Of a DNA stretch of 64,000 nucleotides, positions 46,450 through 55,640 are shown piece after piece (positions within the stretch are counted from its first letter, which is position 1; each line of letters starts with the position of its first letter). The stretch lies in NCBI GenBank assembly GCA_028066055.1, contig JALCBY010000007.1, positions 1 through 64,000 on the forward strand, in the 5' to 3' direction. This DNA comes from Hyphomicrobiaceae bacterium. GTDB lineage: Bacteria > Pseudomonadota > Alphaproteobacteria > Rhizobiales > Methyloligellaceae. Below the pieces are notes generated by a model. That model made no database searches, was not told the origin of the DNA, and worked only from the letters and a program-made list of their open reading frames with translations. The translations under genes were made by a program, and so were the position numbers.

Positions 46450-47886
46450 TTAAATATTCTCGGTTTCGTTTTCACCGACAAACGCAACACGAAGCATGTT
46501 CGTGGCGCCGGGCGTTCCCAAGGGCACACCTGCAGAAACGATGACCCGCTGGCCGCGGCTTGCGAAACCTTCCCGGTAGGCAATGCGGCACGCCTTGTCG
46601 ACCATTTCGTCCAGATCCTCAGCATCGCTCGTCAGGACGCAATGCAGACCCCAAACCACCGCAAGACGCCGACCTGTCGACGCAATCGGCGTAAGGGCGA
46701 CAATCGGCTGACGTGGGCGTTCGCGGGCCGCTCTCTGACCGGTAGAGCCGGATCCCGTATAGCAGACGATGGCTGCGAGATTGAGCGTCTCGGCAATATT
46801 GTGCGCGGCAGCGGAGATTGCGTCGGCTCCGGTCGCCTCCGGTGTGATCTGCTGGGAATGGACGATGCGGCCGTAATTCTCATCTCTCTCGACTTCGATC
46901 GCGATGCTGTCCATGGTGGCGACCGCCTCGATTGGGTATTGACCGGCGGCGCTTTCTGCCGAAAGCATGACCGCATCGGCGCCATCGTATACTGCGGTCG
47001 CAACGTCGGAGACCTCCGCCCGTGTCGGCACGGGAGCGCTGATCATCGATTCGAGCATCTGCGTGGCAACGACCACGGGCTTGCCCGAATTGCGGCAGGC
47101 GCGCGTGATGCGTTTCTGCAAGCCAGGCACGCTTTCCAGCGGCATCTCCACGCCCAGGTCACCACGGGCGACCATCAGTCCGTCGGACTGTTCGAGAATT
47201 GCATCCAGATGCTCGATTGCGGCGGGCTTTTCGACCTTCGTCATGATTGCGACGCGACCGCGGCTCAGCTTGCGCGCCTCCGCGACGTCATCGCCACGCT
47301 GTACGAAAGACAGCCCGATCCAGTCCGCCCCGAGATTGACCGCCTGCTCAAGGTCCGCCCGGTCCTTTTCGGTCATTGCACCGAAGGGCAGCACGGTGTC
47401 GGGCAACGAGATACCTTTACGGCTCGCAAGGGGGCCACCCACGACCACCTCCGCGGTGATGCTTTCCTTGCTGGCTTCGCGCACGGTCATGCGCAGCTTG
47501 CCGTCGTCCAGTATCAGGGAATGGCCAGGTTCGACTGCTTCAAAAATTTCCGGGTGCGGCAGGTGAACCCGTTGGGCATTGCCAGGCGATTTGTCGACAT
47601 CGAATTGAAACACGCTGCCTTCCGGCAGTTCGGCCCGTTCATCCGTAAATTCACCGACCCGGAGTTTGGGACCTTGCAAGTCCACCAGAATTCCGATGGG
47701 CCGCCCCATGTCGGCCTCGATCTTCCGGATTGCACGAACCAGCTCGGTGAGTTTGTCACCGGAGGCATGACTCATGTTGATACGAAAAACATCGGCGCCT
47801 GCTTCGAACAGGCGCCGGATTATATCGGGTTCTGAGGAGGCGGGGCCGAGTGTTGCGACAATCTTAACTCGGCGGTTTCGTTTCAT
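46450..47886 (-). CDS. pyk: Pyruvate kinase
   Basis: Last step of glycolysis, phosphoenolpyruvate plus ADP to pyruvate plus ATP; 478 aa. All landmarks are present: KIVATLGPASSEPDII, RINMSHAS, DLQGPKLRVG, the active-site segment MTKVEKPAAIEHLDAI, MVARGDLGVEMP and the nucleotide region ATQMLESMI. The C-terminal allosteric domain ends in PGATNMLRVAFVGE. Its ATG overlaps the stop of the upstream DUF1036 gene by 4 bases (ATGA), so the two are translationally coupled, an arrangement conserved in rhizobia. Confidence 0.98.
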   Translation of the reverse strand: MKRNRRVKIVATLGPASSEPDIIRRLFEAGADVFRINMSHASGDKLTELVRAIRKIEADMGRPIGILVDLQGPKLRVGEFTDERAELPEGSVFQFDVDKSPGNAQRVHLPHPEIFEAVEPGHSLILDDGKLRMTVREASKESITAEVVVGGPLASRKGISLPDTVLPFGAMTEKDRADLEQAVNLGADWIGLSFVQRGDDVAEARKLSRGRVAIMTKVEKPAAIEHLDAILEQSDGLMVARGDLGVEMPLESVPGLQKRITRACRNSGKPVVVATQMLESMISAPVPTRAEVSDVATAVYDGADAVMLSAESAAGQYPIEAVATMDSIAIEVERDENYGRIVHSQQITPEATGADAISAAAHNIAETLNLAAIVCYTGSGSTGQRAARERPRQPIVALTPIASTGRRLAVVWGLHCVLTSDAEDLDEMVDKACRIAYREGFASRGQRVIVSAGVPLGTPGATNMLRVAFVGENETENI

Positions 47887-48377
47887 TGCTTCTTGGCTCT
47901 TTGCTCGACCTTGTCCTGGAGCGTTATTGTCCAGCTTTTCTCATCCTTGGTGTCAACCTCAAAGAATCGCGTTCTGTTGAAGCCGCGATCCTCACATCTG
48001 CCTGCGCCGCGAATGACGAACGCTTTATCCTCGGTGCACATGTAGAACTCGGCCTTACTCGCAACCTGTTGCTCGTTCCGGTCCCAGACTCCCGGCCGGT
48101 CATAGTCGATGGCATGTACGTAGTAATAACGCGCCACCAAATCACCCTTGATCAATGTCCAGCAGACATTGGAGGGGATATTCCACCAGCCCTCGCTGGT
48201 CCAGCCCTTGTCGTCCTTGTAACCGATGACAACACCAATGCGGCTTGAGGTGGTGTTGCAGAGCTTCAAATCGGCCTTTGCCGGGGAAGGGGCGGCAAGA
48301 ACAAATGCGCCGGCAAGGGCAAACGCAAACGCCTGTACGAAGCGTCTGTAAGGCAGCTGTTCCGTTGCATCGGACAT
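47883..48377 (-). CDS. DUF1036 secreted protein upstream of pyk
   Basis: A 164-aa protein of the DUF1036 family, function unknown. A hydrophobic signal segment (FAFALAGAFVLAAPSPAKA) precedes the conserved domain with LKLCNTTSSRIGVVIGYKD, TSEGWWNIPSNVCWTLI and FYMCTEDKAFVIRGAGRCEDRGF; the five cysteines suggest periplasmic disulfides. The start is uncertain: ATGs at 48377 and 48428 are both possible and neither has a strong ribosome site. Coupling to pyk by an ATGA overlap is odd for a periplasmic protein and a cytosolic enzyme, but the order is shared by related genomes. Confidence 0.85.
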   Translation of the reverse strand: MSDATEQLPYRRFVQAFAFALAGAFVLAAPSPAKADLKLCNTTSSRIGVVIGYKDDKGWTSEGWWNIPSNVCWTLIKGDLVARYYYVHAIDYDRPGVWDRNEQQVASKAEFYMCTEDKAFVIRGAGRCEDRGFNRTRFFEVDTKDEKSWTITLQDKVEQRAKKQ

Positions 48378-48459
48378 CAGCCGCCGCACAAAACCGCTGC
48401 GCGGTATATTCACTGGTTTAGCTGGCATGGACACGCGAACGTTCCCGTTCGTACTCACT

Positions 48460-49746
48460 CTAACAATCAATCAAAATCACTCGGAAATCATTAACGTTGG
48501 TCCGAGTTGGCCCGGTCAAAAGCAAATCGTCAAGTGCCCGGAAGAAACCCGTGGAATCATTGTTAATCAGAAACTTGGCAGGGTTAAGGCCAAGACTTGA
48601 GGCGCGCGCGCCGGTCGTCGGATCAACGACCGCGCCAGCCGGGTCATCTGCGGCGCCTTCGCCGCCATCCGTACCATCCGTATCGGCTGCGAGTGCCGAG
48701 ATTCCAGGTGCACCCGAGAGTGCATTTGCAAGTGACAGGGCGTATTCCTGGTTCGGGCCGCCCTTGCCGGATCCCGTCACCGTGACGGTGACCTCACCGC
48801 CTGAAAGGAGCGCGGTACGTTTGCCCGCATCCAGGCATTCGCGCGCAAACCTTGCGTGCTCGATGGCAAGGTCGCGGGCTTCGCCTTCGATCGAATCTCC
48901 CAGAACCCGAACCTCGTAGCCCAACTTCTCGGCAACTTCCGCAGCCGCATTCAGCGCGTCCGCTGGGCGGGAGACGAGCAGATACTCCGCATGTGCAAAC
49001 GAGGCATCGTCCGGCTGCGGCGTCTCGTTTCTGGCATCGCCAAGTGCCGCAGTGACGGATGGCGGCAGCTCTATGCCGCGATCGTCCAGTATCCGGCGCG
49101 CGTCCGCGAGTGTCGTCGGATCTCCGACGGTGGGCCCTGAGCCGATCGCGGAAGGATCGTCGCCGGGTACGTCAGAAATCGACAAGGTGATCAGCTTCGC
49201 CGGCGCAGCGGCCAGAGCGAGCCGCCCCCCTTTGATGCTTGAGAGGTGTTTGCGCACGCAGTTGATTTCGCTGATGCGGGCGCCTGATGCGAGCAGCCCA
49301 CGGGTCACCTGCTGTTTTTCGGCAAGGGTGACGCCCGCCACGGGTGCACTCCACAGGGCGGATGCGCCGCCTGAAAGCAGCACGAGAACGAGGTCCTTCT
49401 CTGTCGCTGCGTGTGCCAGTTCGAGTGCGCGCCGCGCAGCTTCCACACTGTCTTCATCAGGAACCGGATGTCCGCCTTCCATGATCTCGACGGCCTGCGT
49501 AGGGAGAGAGAAGCCGTGCCGTGTAACGACGCAGCCGACGATTTCCGGTTCGGGTTCGAGATCGAGATAATGGGCTTCAGCTGCTTGAACCATGGCGGCG
49601 GAACCCTTTCCGGCTCCCAGAATGACAAGTCGGCCATCGCGCGGTGGATCGGGCAGGGCGGGTGGCACGCACTGCAGCGGGTTTGCGGCTTCGACTGCCG
49701 CTTCGAACAACTGGATCAGATGTTGGCGTTGTCGCTCTATGGTCAT
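48460..49746 (-). CDS. Glycerate 2-kinase (GckA/TtuD, MOFRL family)
   Basis: Phosphorylates D-glycerate to 2-phosphoglycerate, feeding serine-cycle, tartrate or glyoxylate carbon into glycolysis; 428 aa. The N-terminal DUF4147 domain has LVILGAGKGSAAMVQAAE, HGFSLPTQAVEIMEGGHPVPD and VLLSGGASAL. The C-terminal MOFRL domain has LSGGEVTVTVTGSGKGGPNQEYALS and NNDSTGFFRALDDLLLTGPT. The start at 49746 overlaps the stop of the upstream transporter gene by 4 bases (ATGA). Placement one gene from pyk is metabolically sensible, because its product lies two steps above pyruvate. Confidence 0.93.
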   Translation of the reverse strand: MTIERQRQHLIQLFEAAVEAANPLQCVPPALPDPPRDGRLVILGAGKGSAAMVQAAEAHYLDLEPEPEIVGCVVTRHGFSLPTQAVEIMEGGHPVPDEDSVEAARRALELAHAATEKDLVLVLLSGGASALWSAPVAGVTLAEKQQVTRGLLASGARISEINCVRKHLSSIKGGRLALAAAPAKLITLSISDVPGDDPSAIGSGPTVGDPTTLADARRILDDRGIELPPSVTAALGDARNETPQPDDASFAHAEYLLVSRPADALNAAAEVAEKLGYEVRVLGDSIEGEARDLAIEHARFARECLDAGKRTALLSGGEVTVTVTGSGKGGPNQEYALSLANALSGAPGISALAADTDGTDGGEGAADDPAGAVVDPTTGARASSLGLNPAKFLINNDSTGFFRALDDLLLTGPTRTNVNDFRVILIDC

Positions 49747-50681
49747 GAATGGACTGCCGTTTTGTTTCGTCCGGGCCGAGCGGCGTAAATGCCTGCAAGA
49801 ATAAGCACGCCGCCGCAGAGCTGCCAGACGGTGATGGGTTCGGAGAAAACAAGCCACGCGAGAAATGCCGCCGACAGCGCTTCAAGGAACAGAACCAGCG
49901 AGGAGAACACCGCCGGCAGGTGTCCCAAAGCGTAAGCAACGAAGCCCTGGCCGCCGAGCTGCGAGATTACCGTCAGTGCGACGAGCCAACCAAAGCCTTC
50001 CCATGTCCGCGGAACGATATGATCATCGAGTAGAAAGGCTGCGATGAACAGAAAACAGGCACTGACGATTGCCGGATAGAACATGACCTGCGCGGCGCTC
50101 ATGTGCCGACGTGCGAAAACGACCGCGAGAAAGTAACTTCCGAAAAAGAAGGCGGTGATGAAACCGGCGACATCGCCGAACAGGTTTTCCGGGCTGAATG
50201 TGGCGCTCGCTCCCATGAGCAGGACCGCCCCGAGCACGCCCGCGATAACGCCGACCATGATTTTGAACGTGATCCGCTCTTTCAGGAACAACCAGGCACC
50301 GAGAGCGACAACCAATGGTGTCGTTGTCGCCAGAAGTGTGGCGTTGGTGATTGATGTGTTCATGATGGAGAGATGCCAGAAGAACAGATCGCCCGCGAAC
50401 AGAAAGCCGAGCAGAATAATCAGCGGGGCATCGGCCCGGAAATCTATCGGTGTTGTCCGCCCGCGTGCACTTTCGATCTGTAGCCATGCCCACAATACGG
50501 GGAGCGCAAGGGCCATGCGCCAGAACGCGCTGGCAAAGGGCCCAACATCTGTCAGGCGGACGAAAATCGGCGATGCGCCGGTACCGATGGCTCCCAGTAT
50601 CAACGCGACAAACGGCAACAGTAATGCGGGGTCCGTGGAAGATGCGCCTTGGGCCTGCGATGTCTGGGGATTGTCGTTCAT
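49743..50681 (-). CDS. EamA/DMT-superfamily transporter
   Basis: Inner-membrane protein of 312 aa with ten predicted helices arranged as two EamA repeats. Examples are LPFVALILGAIGTGASPIFVR with FWRMALALPVLWAW in the first repeat, and FITAFFFGSYFLAVVFARR with LAWLVFSEPITVWQLCGGVLILAG in the second. DMT transporters export or import metabolites and amino acids; the substrate is unknown. Coupling to the glycerate kinase gene could mean a related metabolite, but this is only positional. It is divergent from the FGase-family gene. Confidence 0.9.
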   Translation of the reverse strand: MNDNPQTSQAQGASSTDPALLLPFVALILGAIGTGASPIFVRLTDVGPFASAFWRMALALPVLWAWLQIESARGRTTPIDFRADAPLIILLGFLFAGDLFFWHLSIMNTSITNATLLATTTPLVVALGAWLFLKERITFKIMVGVIAGVLGAVLLMGASATFSPENLFGDVAGFITAFFFGSYFLAVVFARRHMSAAQVMFYPAIVSACFLFIAAFLLDDHIVPRTWEGFGWLVALTVISQLGGQGFVAYALGHLPAVFSSLVLFLEALSAAFLAWLVFSEPITVWQLCGGVLILAGIYAARPGRNKTAVHS

Positions 50682-50733
50682 CGGATAACTGGCCCTGTGG
50701 CGTATACGCGTGGCGGTTACTATAGTGCGGGTG

Positions 50734-51600
50734 ATGATGAAACAAGCCGATAGAGCACCGGGCCTGGAGACGAAAGAGTTTCCTTCCTACACGCGAATTG
50801 ACGGGGCGCATAGTGGCGGCCTGATCGTCATTTGCGATCACGCAAGCAACGCCCTGCCGCAGGAATATGGAACGCTTGGGTTGGTCCGGCGTCAACTCGA
50901 ACGCCATATCGGCTACGATATCGGTGCAGCCGGCGTCACGAAGGAAATCGCGCGCCGGCTCGGTGTGCCGGCGCTTTTTGCCAACTTCTCCCGGCTTCTG
51001 ATCGATACGAACCGCGGGGCGGACGATCCCACCTTGATTATGCGGATATCTGACCGAGCCGTAGTGCCGGGAAACGTCGACTGCGACGATGCCGAGCGCG
51101 TACGACGGATCGAGAGATACTACGAGCCGTATCACCGTGCGATTGACGAGGCGATCGACCGGTGTATTGCGGCGGGCCATCCGCCCGCGATTGTATCCAT
51201 ACACACATTCACCGAGAGCTGGCGGGGAAGCCCGCGGCCGTGGCACGCGGGTGTCTTGTGGGACAAGGACCCGAGATTGGCCGAACCGTTGCTCAGGGCA
51301 TTGCAGGGCGAACCGGATATCCTGGCGGACGCGAACGTGCCCTATAGCGGTGAACTCGAAGGTGATTGCCTATACCGGCATGGAACCCAGCGCGGTCTTG
51401 CGCATGCGCTGGTCGAGATCAGACAGGACCTCGTTCAGGATGAACGAGGCCAGCAAGACTGGGGGCAACGGCTTGCGCGTATCCTGCAGCAACTGTTCGC
51501 CGCATCCGGTGCGCGTTCGACTTTCAACGCGATTTGCCATTACGGCTCCCATACGGATAAGAAGACGCAAGAGCCTCTCCTCGAGGCGCGGGCGTCATAA
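50734..51600 (+). CDS. N-formylglutamate amidohydrolase family protein (second copy)
   Basis: FGase-fold hydrolase, 288 aa, from the ATG at 50734 (an adjacent ATG at 50737 is equally likely; both follow GGTG). Motifs: LIVICDHASNALP with the metal-binding His, RHIGYDIGAAGVTKEIARRL, NFSRLLIDTNRGADDPTLI, PAIVSIHTFTES and LVEIRQDLVQDE. The sequence differs clearly from the copy at 37218, which carries PHSG and DCHSMP instead. This form usually precedes DUF1244 and gapR in rhizobial genomes, as it does here. Confidence 0.87.
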   Translation: MMKQADRAPGLETKEFPSYTRIDGAHSGGLIVICDHASNALPQEYGTLGLVRRQLERHIGYDIGAAGVTKEIARRLGVPALFANFSRLLIDTNRGADDPTLIMRISDRAVVPGNVDCDDAERVRRIERYYEPYHRAIDEAIDRCIAAGHPPAIVSIHTFTESWRGSPRPWHAGVLWDKDPRLAEPLLRALQGEPDILADANVPYSGELEGDCLYRHGTQRGLAHALVEIRQDLVQDERGQQDWGQRLARILQQLFAASGARSTFNAICHYGSHTDKKTQEPLLEARAS

Positions 51601-51613
51601 GCAGGAGTGCTCC

Positions 51614-51919
51614 ATGTCCGACATCGACCCCAAAACCGCTGAGCAACTTGAAGCGGCCGTGTTTCGCCGCCTGGTGCAGCATCTGCGGACTCATCCCGAC
51701 GTGCAGAACATCGACTTGATGAACCTGGCCGGCTTCTGCCGCAATTGCCTGTCGAACTGGTACAGGGATGCCGCTGAGGAGAAAGGCGTCGATCTTTCGA
51801 AGGATGAGTCCCGGGAGATCGTCTACGGCATGCCATACGGTGAATGGAAAGAAAAATATCAGACAGAAGCTTCCGCGGACAAACTTTCCCGCTTCGAGGA
51901 AGTGCGCCCGAAGGAATGA
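51614..51919 (+). CDS. DUF1244 family protein
   Basis: A 101-aa soluble protein of unknown function. The sequence MSDIDPKTAEQLEAAVFRRL, then HLRTHPDVQNIDLMNLAGFCRNC and YRDAAEEKGV with EIVYGMPYGEWKEKYQTEA, is the conserved DUF1244 pattern; FCRNC holds two cysteines that could bind a metal. GCAGGAG is 8 bases before the ATG, 13 bases after the FGase-family gene, so they form an operon. The frame is open upstream across that gene but is not coding there. Confidence 0.93.
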   Translation: MSDIDPKTAEQLEAAVFRRLVQHLRTHPDVQNIDLMNLAGFCRNCLSNWYRDAAEEKGVDLSKDESREIVYGMPYGEWKEKYQTEASADKLSRFEEVRPKE

Positions 51920-52063
51920 TATCCCCGCTCACCGCCGGGACCGTCCGGGCTGCGCTCTAATCACTGGATAACTCTTCGCCGCCGCTTGATTGCGCGCGGT
52001 ACGCTGGCTACTTCTCTGTCTGCAATCAATGGCCGGGTTCCGGCGCCAACCAGCGAATAGACC

Positions 52064-52318
52064 ATGTCAGACATGCAAGGCACCACACGTGACCAGTTGC
52101 GCGCCTTTGTTGAGCGCGTCGAACGGCTGGAAGAGGAAAAGGCGGCTTTGGCCGCAGACATCCGCGAGGTCTATGCGGAGGCAAAGGCCATGGGGTTCGA
52201 TACCAAGGCGCTTCGAGCGATCGTGCGCTTGCGGAAGCAGGACGTCCACGAGCGGCAGGAGCAGGAAGCTCTGCTGGCCACTTATATGGTTGCTCTCGGC
52301 ATGGTGCCGGAAGAGTAA
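52064..52318 (+). CDS. gapR: Nucleoid-associated protein GapR (DUF2312)
   Basis: An 84-aa DNA-binding protein. In Caulobacter, GapR binds overtwisted AT-rich DNA and supports replication (established knowledge). The sequence fits DUF2312: [27 protein letters not shown] forms the coiled-coil start (residues about 8-40), followed by [19 protein letters not shown] and [19 protein letters not shown]. Length is typical. The 144-base gap upstream may hold its own promoter. It is convergent with the DUF882 gene (18-base gap). Confidence 0.95.
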   Translation: MSDMQGTTRDQLRAFVERVERLEEEKAALAADIREVYAEAKAMGFDTKALRAIVRLRKQDVHERQEQEALLATYMVALGMVPEE

Positions 52319-52336
52319 CCGATTGATTTAAGGATA

Positions 52337-53557
52337 TTAATCCGGAGTTGTCTCGGCGTATCTGGCCGTCTGCACAAACGCACGGTTCACGGCGGTGGCT
52401 TGTCTGCGTGTCGGCTGATCGGATGAGAGGGCCGCCCGGTACGCCGGGCCGCTGTATCCCAGGGCGCGAGCGAGTGAGACGGAGTAGCCGTCGTCGGCAT
52501 CACGCAGCAGATACCCGTCGTCACCGTCAAAGGCGGGTGCGGTCAGCCGGGCGAGGTGCCGGTCTGAACTCACAAGACGGTCACCCATGAGCGGGAGCAG
52601 CGGCGCGAGTTCGAAGGTCAGCTCTTCAGGATGCTCCGCTTCGTCCAGCGCGGTAATGGCAAAGCGCGGCGATGCGGCTGCCGGCGTCTGTACCGGCGCC
52701 GGTAAGGGCGCGGCGGGTTCCAGTGCTGCGGTTTTCTCGGCCGGAGGCAGCGGTGCGCTTTCTTTCGGAATCGAAGCGGTTGTCTCGGGTGATGCCTTCT
52801 GCCAGGACAGGTTCGGCGGCGTAAAGCCGGCGACCATCATCTTCGGCGGCACCTTCACTTTGCTTTTCTTGATGATGAAGTCGTCGATCCTCTTGCCGAG
52901 CTTGGCAAGCGCGATGCGTGAATCCTTCGGTGTGATCGGGCGGCCATCACGCGGAACATGCTTTGACTTGCCTTCCGGGAAAAGCAAAGCCAGTTCCTGA
53001 CGCGGTAGGCGCGGCCAGTGGCGCACGCGTCCGGTGTCGACATGGACGAAGGGAATGCCCGACTTCGGGTAATAGCCGACACCGCCGGCTTCGCGAACGA
53101 GCGCGGAATTGCGCAACCGTTTCACGTCGACATCCGGGAAATGGATATCCGCCGCCTTGCCGAGAATATGCTGGCTCTTTCGCGCCTGCCCGCCGCGGCG
53201 GCGTCTCAGGCGCTCATTCGTCTTTTTTGAGCGGTAGCCGGATATCAGGTGAATGGGCTTTTCCGATCCCAACTCCTGGTAGATCTCCCAGATCGTGTCG
53301 ATCAGCTTCGGGTCCATCTTGGTCGACTCATCACGTCGCCAGTCGCGCATGATGTGATTGATCTGTTTCATACCCTCGGGATCGAACTCACCATCGCGCT
53401 TGTAGGTGATGGCCAGTGTTTCCTTGGTATGGATGTTGTAGAAGGTGAGTGTTCGGGAATTCTCTTCGGCGTGCGCGTACACGAAAATGCCGGAGAGCGC
53501 CAGACCGACCGCCCCCGTCATCAACGCCCGCTTTGCGCGCACGATTGCGTTTAGCAA
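52337..53557 (-). CDS. DUF882/M15-like periplasmic peptidase-fold protein
   Basis: A roughly 406-aa exported protein. The DUF882 (Peptidase_M15_2) domain has the metal-ligand region ISGYRSKKTNERL, KSQHILGKAADIHFP and GYYPKSGIPFVHVDTGRVRHW, the same Arg, His/Asp and His pattern as D,D-peptidases of the VanY/M15 group. The C-terminal 200 residues are Pro/Ala-rich and poorly conserved. The start is uncertain: a TTG at 53557 follows GGGGGA and keeps a signal-like ALMTGAVGLALSGIFVYAHA; an ATG at 53521 is shorter. It precedes no other gene and may trim peptidoglycan peptides together with the neighbouring L,D-transpeptidase. Confidence 0.85.
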   Translation of the reverse strand: MLNAIVRAKRALMTGAVGLALSGIFVYAHAEENSRTLTFYNIHTKETLAITYKRDGEFDPEGMKQINHIMRDWRRDESTKMDPKLIDTIWEIYQELGSEKPIHLISGYRSKKTNERLRRRRGGQARKSQHILGKAADIHFPDVDVKRLRNSALVREAGGVGYYPKSGIPFVHVDTGRVRHWPRLPRQELALLFPEGKSKHVPRDGRPITPKDSRIALAKLGKRIDDFIIKKSKVKVPPKMMVAGFTPPNLSWQKASPETTASIPKESAPLPPAEKTAALEPAAPLPAPVQTPAAASPRFAITALDEAEHPEELTFELAPLLPLMGDRLVSSDRHLARLTAPAFDGDDGYLLRDADDGYSVSLARALGYSGPAYRAALSSDQPTRRQATAVNRAFVQTARYAETTPD

Positions 53558-53738
53558 ATTTTCCCCCGGTTCCTTACGTTTCCGCACAAGTGTGCGGTTC
53601 CCACAACAACGCAGTTTTTTCCTTCTGACTTTTAAGCATAACCGCAAAACGCGTGTCTATGCATTGATTCTAGTCAGACGGTTAAGCGAAAGTAACTGTG
53701 CAAATGCGAGGAAAAAAAGGCGCGCAAACACGAATTAA

Positions 53739-53764
53739 CGCACCCTGCTCGCAGGCAGGGTGCG
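53739..53764 (-). terminator. Hairpin downstream of the L,D-transpeptidase gene
   Basis: A perfect 10-bp stem (CGCACCCTGC with its complement) and a 6-base loop, 28 bases beyond the stop codon. The minus-strand tail TTAATTCG is only partly T-rich. It probably terminates transcription of the L,D-transpeptidase gene. Confidence 0.6.
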
Positions 53765-53791
53765 CTTATCCATATTAACTTATTGTAATTC

Positions 53792-55474
53792 CTACAATTT
53801 AAGGGCGCGAGCCATGCGGGAATCGTGACCGTAAATATCCCCGAAATAGGTGATTTTTCCGTTTTTCTCAACCTTGGCCGTGAAATAAGTGATGTGAACG
53901 GGAATCGGATTCTTCAGATTCACGTGCTGATTCTTTCCACGTTGAATCGCTGCACCGACGTTCCCCGATGACCATCCACGATCGCGAGCCAGGATGATTT
54001 CAGCCAGTTTGCGCGGATTGCGAACCCGCACGCAGCCATGGCTGTAGGTGCGTCGCGTCTGATTGAAGAGATTCTTCGTCGGCGTGTCGTGCATGTAGAC
54101 CGAATGCTTGTTCGGGAACATGAACTTCACAAAGCCAAGAACATTTCTGCCGCCCGGAGGCTGATAGAAATGATAATTGGTGATGTTCACCCGGTTCCAG
54201 TTGACGGATCCAGCGTCGATTTCGCGTCCACGATATTTCACATACAGGTTGTGGGCCTGCAGGATTCTCGGGCGCGAGTAGCTGCTGCTGAACCATCCGC
54301 CACCACCGCCTCCACGCCGGAGGTAAGGGAGGATTTCCTTCACCTTGATGGAATTGGGGACGTTCCAGTAGGGATGGAAGACGAGATATTCCATCTTGTC
54401 GGAGAAGATGGGTGTCTGGTTCTTGAGCTTGCCGACGACAACGCGCTCGGCATGGATGACCTTGTCGCCGTCAAACACACGGAAGCGGTATTCCGGCACG
54501 TTCACCCGGATGTTGAGCTTGTCGATGTTGTCGGGAATCCAGCGCCAGCGCTCCATGTTGGCGAGAATGGTTCGTTCCCGGTTCTTGGGAACCGCTGTTC
54601 CGCCATTGAGCGCACGGCGGGTTCCGGGTCCGACAATGCCGTCGACCAGCATACCGCGTGACTTCTGGAATTTCTTGACCGCGATCTCGAGGTTAGAATC
54701 GTAGAGTTCGGCAGGATGTACGGGCGCGCCGTCCTCCTCGGCAACCGGAACTTTGAGCCGTTTGCGCAATACGGCAACATGCTCGTGACTCATTCCCGGC
54801 TTCAGGGTCGGGCCTTTCGGCAGCGCGATGCGCTCTTCGCCATCGTCACCGCCGCCACGGATTTTCAGCAAAGCCTGGCGAAGCGCTTCGAACTGCGGAT
54901 GTTTGGGGTGAAAACTCCGGATATAAGGGGCTGGATCGTCGAGCGTCTCGATCTTCTCCATGACCTCCAGCGGGTCGGGAAGTTCGAGCGTGGGATCAAG
55001 GTTGCGCGACAGGCTTCCCGGCGCAATGCGACCGCCACGGGCATGCCGTACATAAGACAGGACCGCATGACTGAGCTTATGTTCGAATTCCGCGAGCCGA
55101 CCGGCTGGTGTCTTGTCGTTCGCCGCGAGGATGACTTCTTCGGGAAGATCGTAATCGTCCGTATTGAGGCCGTAGTTACGGGCCCGGCGCAATTCCCGGA
55201 TTACGAGCTGGGCCCTGGGCCTCAGGCCGTTTTCGTCGACCCATACCGTCTCACGCTCGGAATCGGCGTAATATTCGACCAGAGCGCCATGTTCAGCCTT
55301 CTCATACTCGGTTTCATTCCGGAATGGTTGACCGAGCCGGTTCTGCACCAGAATCCGAACCGCATCCGCACGCGTGATTAGGCGCTCGGGCGCATCCGGT
55401 TCCACTGCCGCAGCAGGTCCCGTTAGGACCGATCCCAGGATCAAGCCGTACGCAATACAAAATCGCAGCCTCAT
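53792..55474 (-). CDS. L,D-transpeptidase, YcbB/LdtD-like
   Basis: Periplasmic enzyme that makes 3-3 peptidoglycan cross-links, 560 aa. A signal peptide (FCIAYGLILGSVLTGPAAAV) is followed by a helical N-terminal region typical of the YcbB class (YGLNTDDYDLPEEV, LSHAVLSYVRHARGGRI) and a PG_binding_1 repeat (VLRKRLKVPV, FQKSRGMLVDGIVGPGTRRAL). The YkuD domain carries MERWRWIPDN, MEYLVFHPYWNVPNSIKVKE and the catalytic SHGCVRVRNP, with Cys near residue 480. An insert GGGGGGWFSSS lies in the catalytic domain. The total length fits YcbB. The start is preceded by a purine-rich GAGGAGGGACGG. Confidence 0.94.
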   Translation of the reverse strand: MRLRFCIAYGLILGSVLTGPAAAVEPDAPERLITRADAVRILVQNRLGQPFRNETEYEKAEHGALVEYYADSERETVWVDENGLRPRAQLVIRELRRARNYGLNTDDYDLPEEVILAANDKTPAGRLAEFEHKLSHAVLSYVRHARGGRIAPGSLSRNLDPTLELPDPLEVMEKIETLDDPAPYIRSFHPKHPQFEALRQALLKIRGGGDDGEERIALPKGPTLKPGMSHEHVAVLRKRLKVPVAEEDGAPVHPAELYDSNLEIAVKKFQKSRGMLVDGIVGPGTRRALNGGTAVPKNRERTILANMERWRWIPDNIDKLNIRVNVPEYRFRVFDGDKVIHAERVVVGKLKNQTPIFSDKMEYLVFHPYWNVPNSIKVKEILPYLRRGGGGGGWFSSSYSRPRILQAHNLYVKYRGREIDAGSVNWNRVNITNYHFYQPPGGRNVLGFVKFMFPNKHSVYMHDTPTKNLFNQTRRTYSHGCVRVRNPRKLAEIILARDRGWSSGNVGAAIQRGKNQHVNLKNPIPVHITYFTAKVEKNGKITYFGDIYGHDSRMARALKL

Positions 55475-55640
55475 CCGTCCCTCCTCTTACAGAATGGCCT
55501 CGATAACTCCCCCACTTATGACGAATCGAAAGCTATAGCGCGTCATTGGCATTTTCCAGCAACGAACGCGTTATCGACCGTGAATTGTTCCATTTTCGAA
55601 CACAACTGTGGCATTCCTGCATCCAAACGGCAGGATTTCT

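Noticed and set aside
50023-51246. 407-codon minus-strand frame spanning the EamA and FGase-family genes
   Set aside because: Covers the start of two recognised divergent genes in wrong frames and has no recognisable domain.
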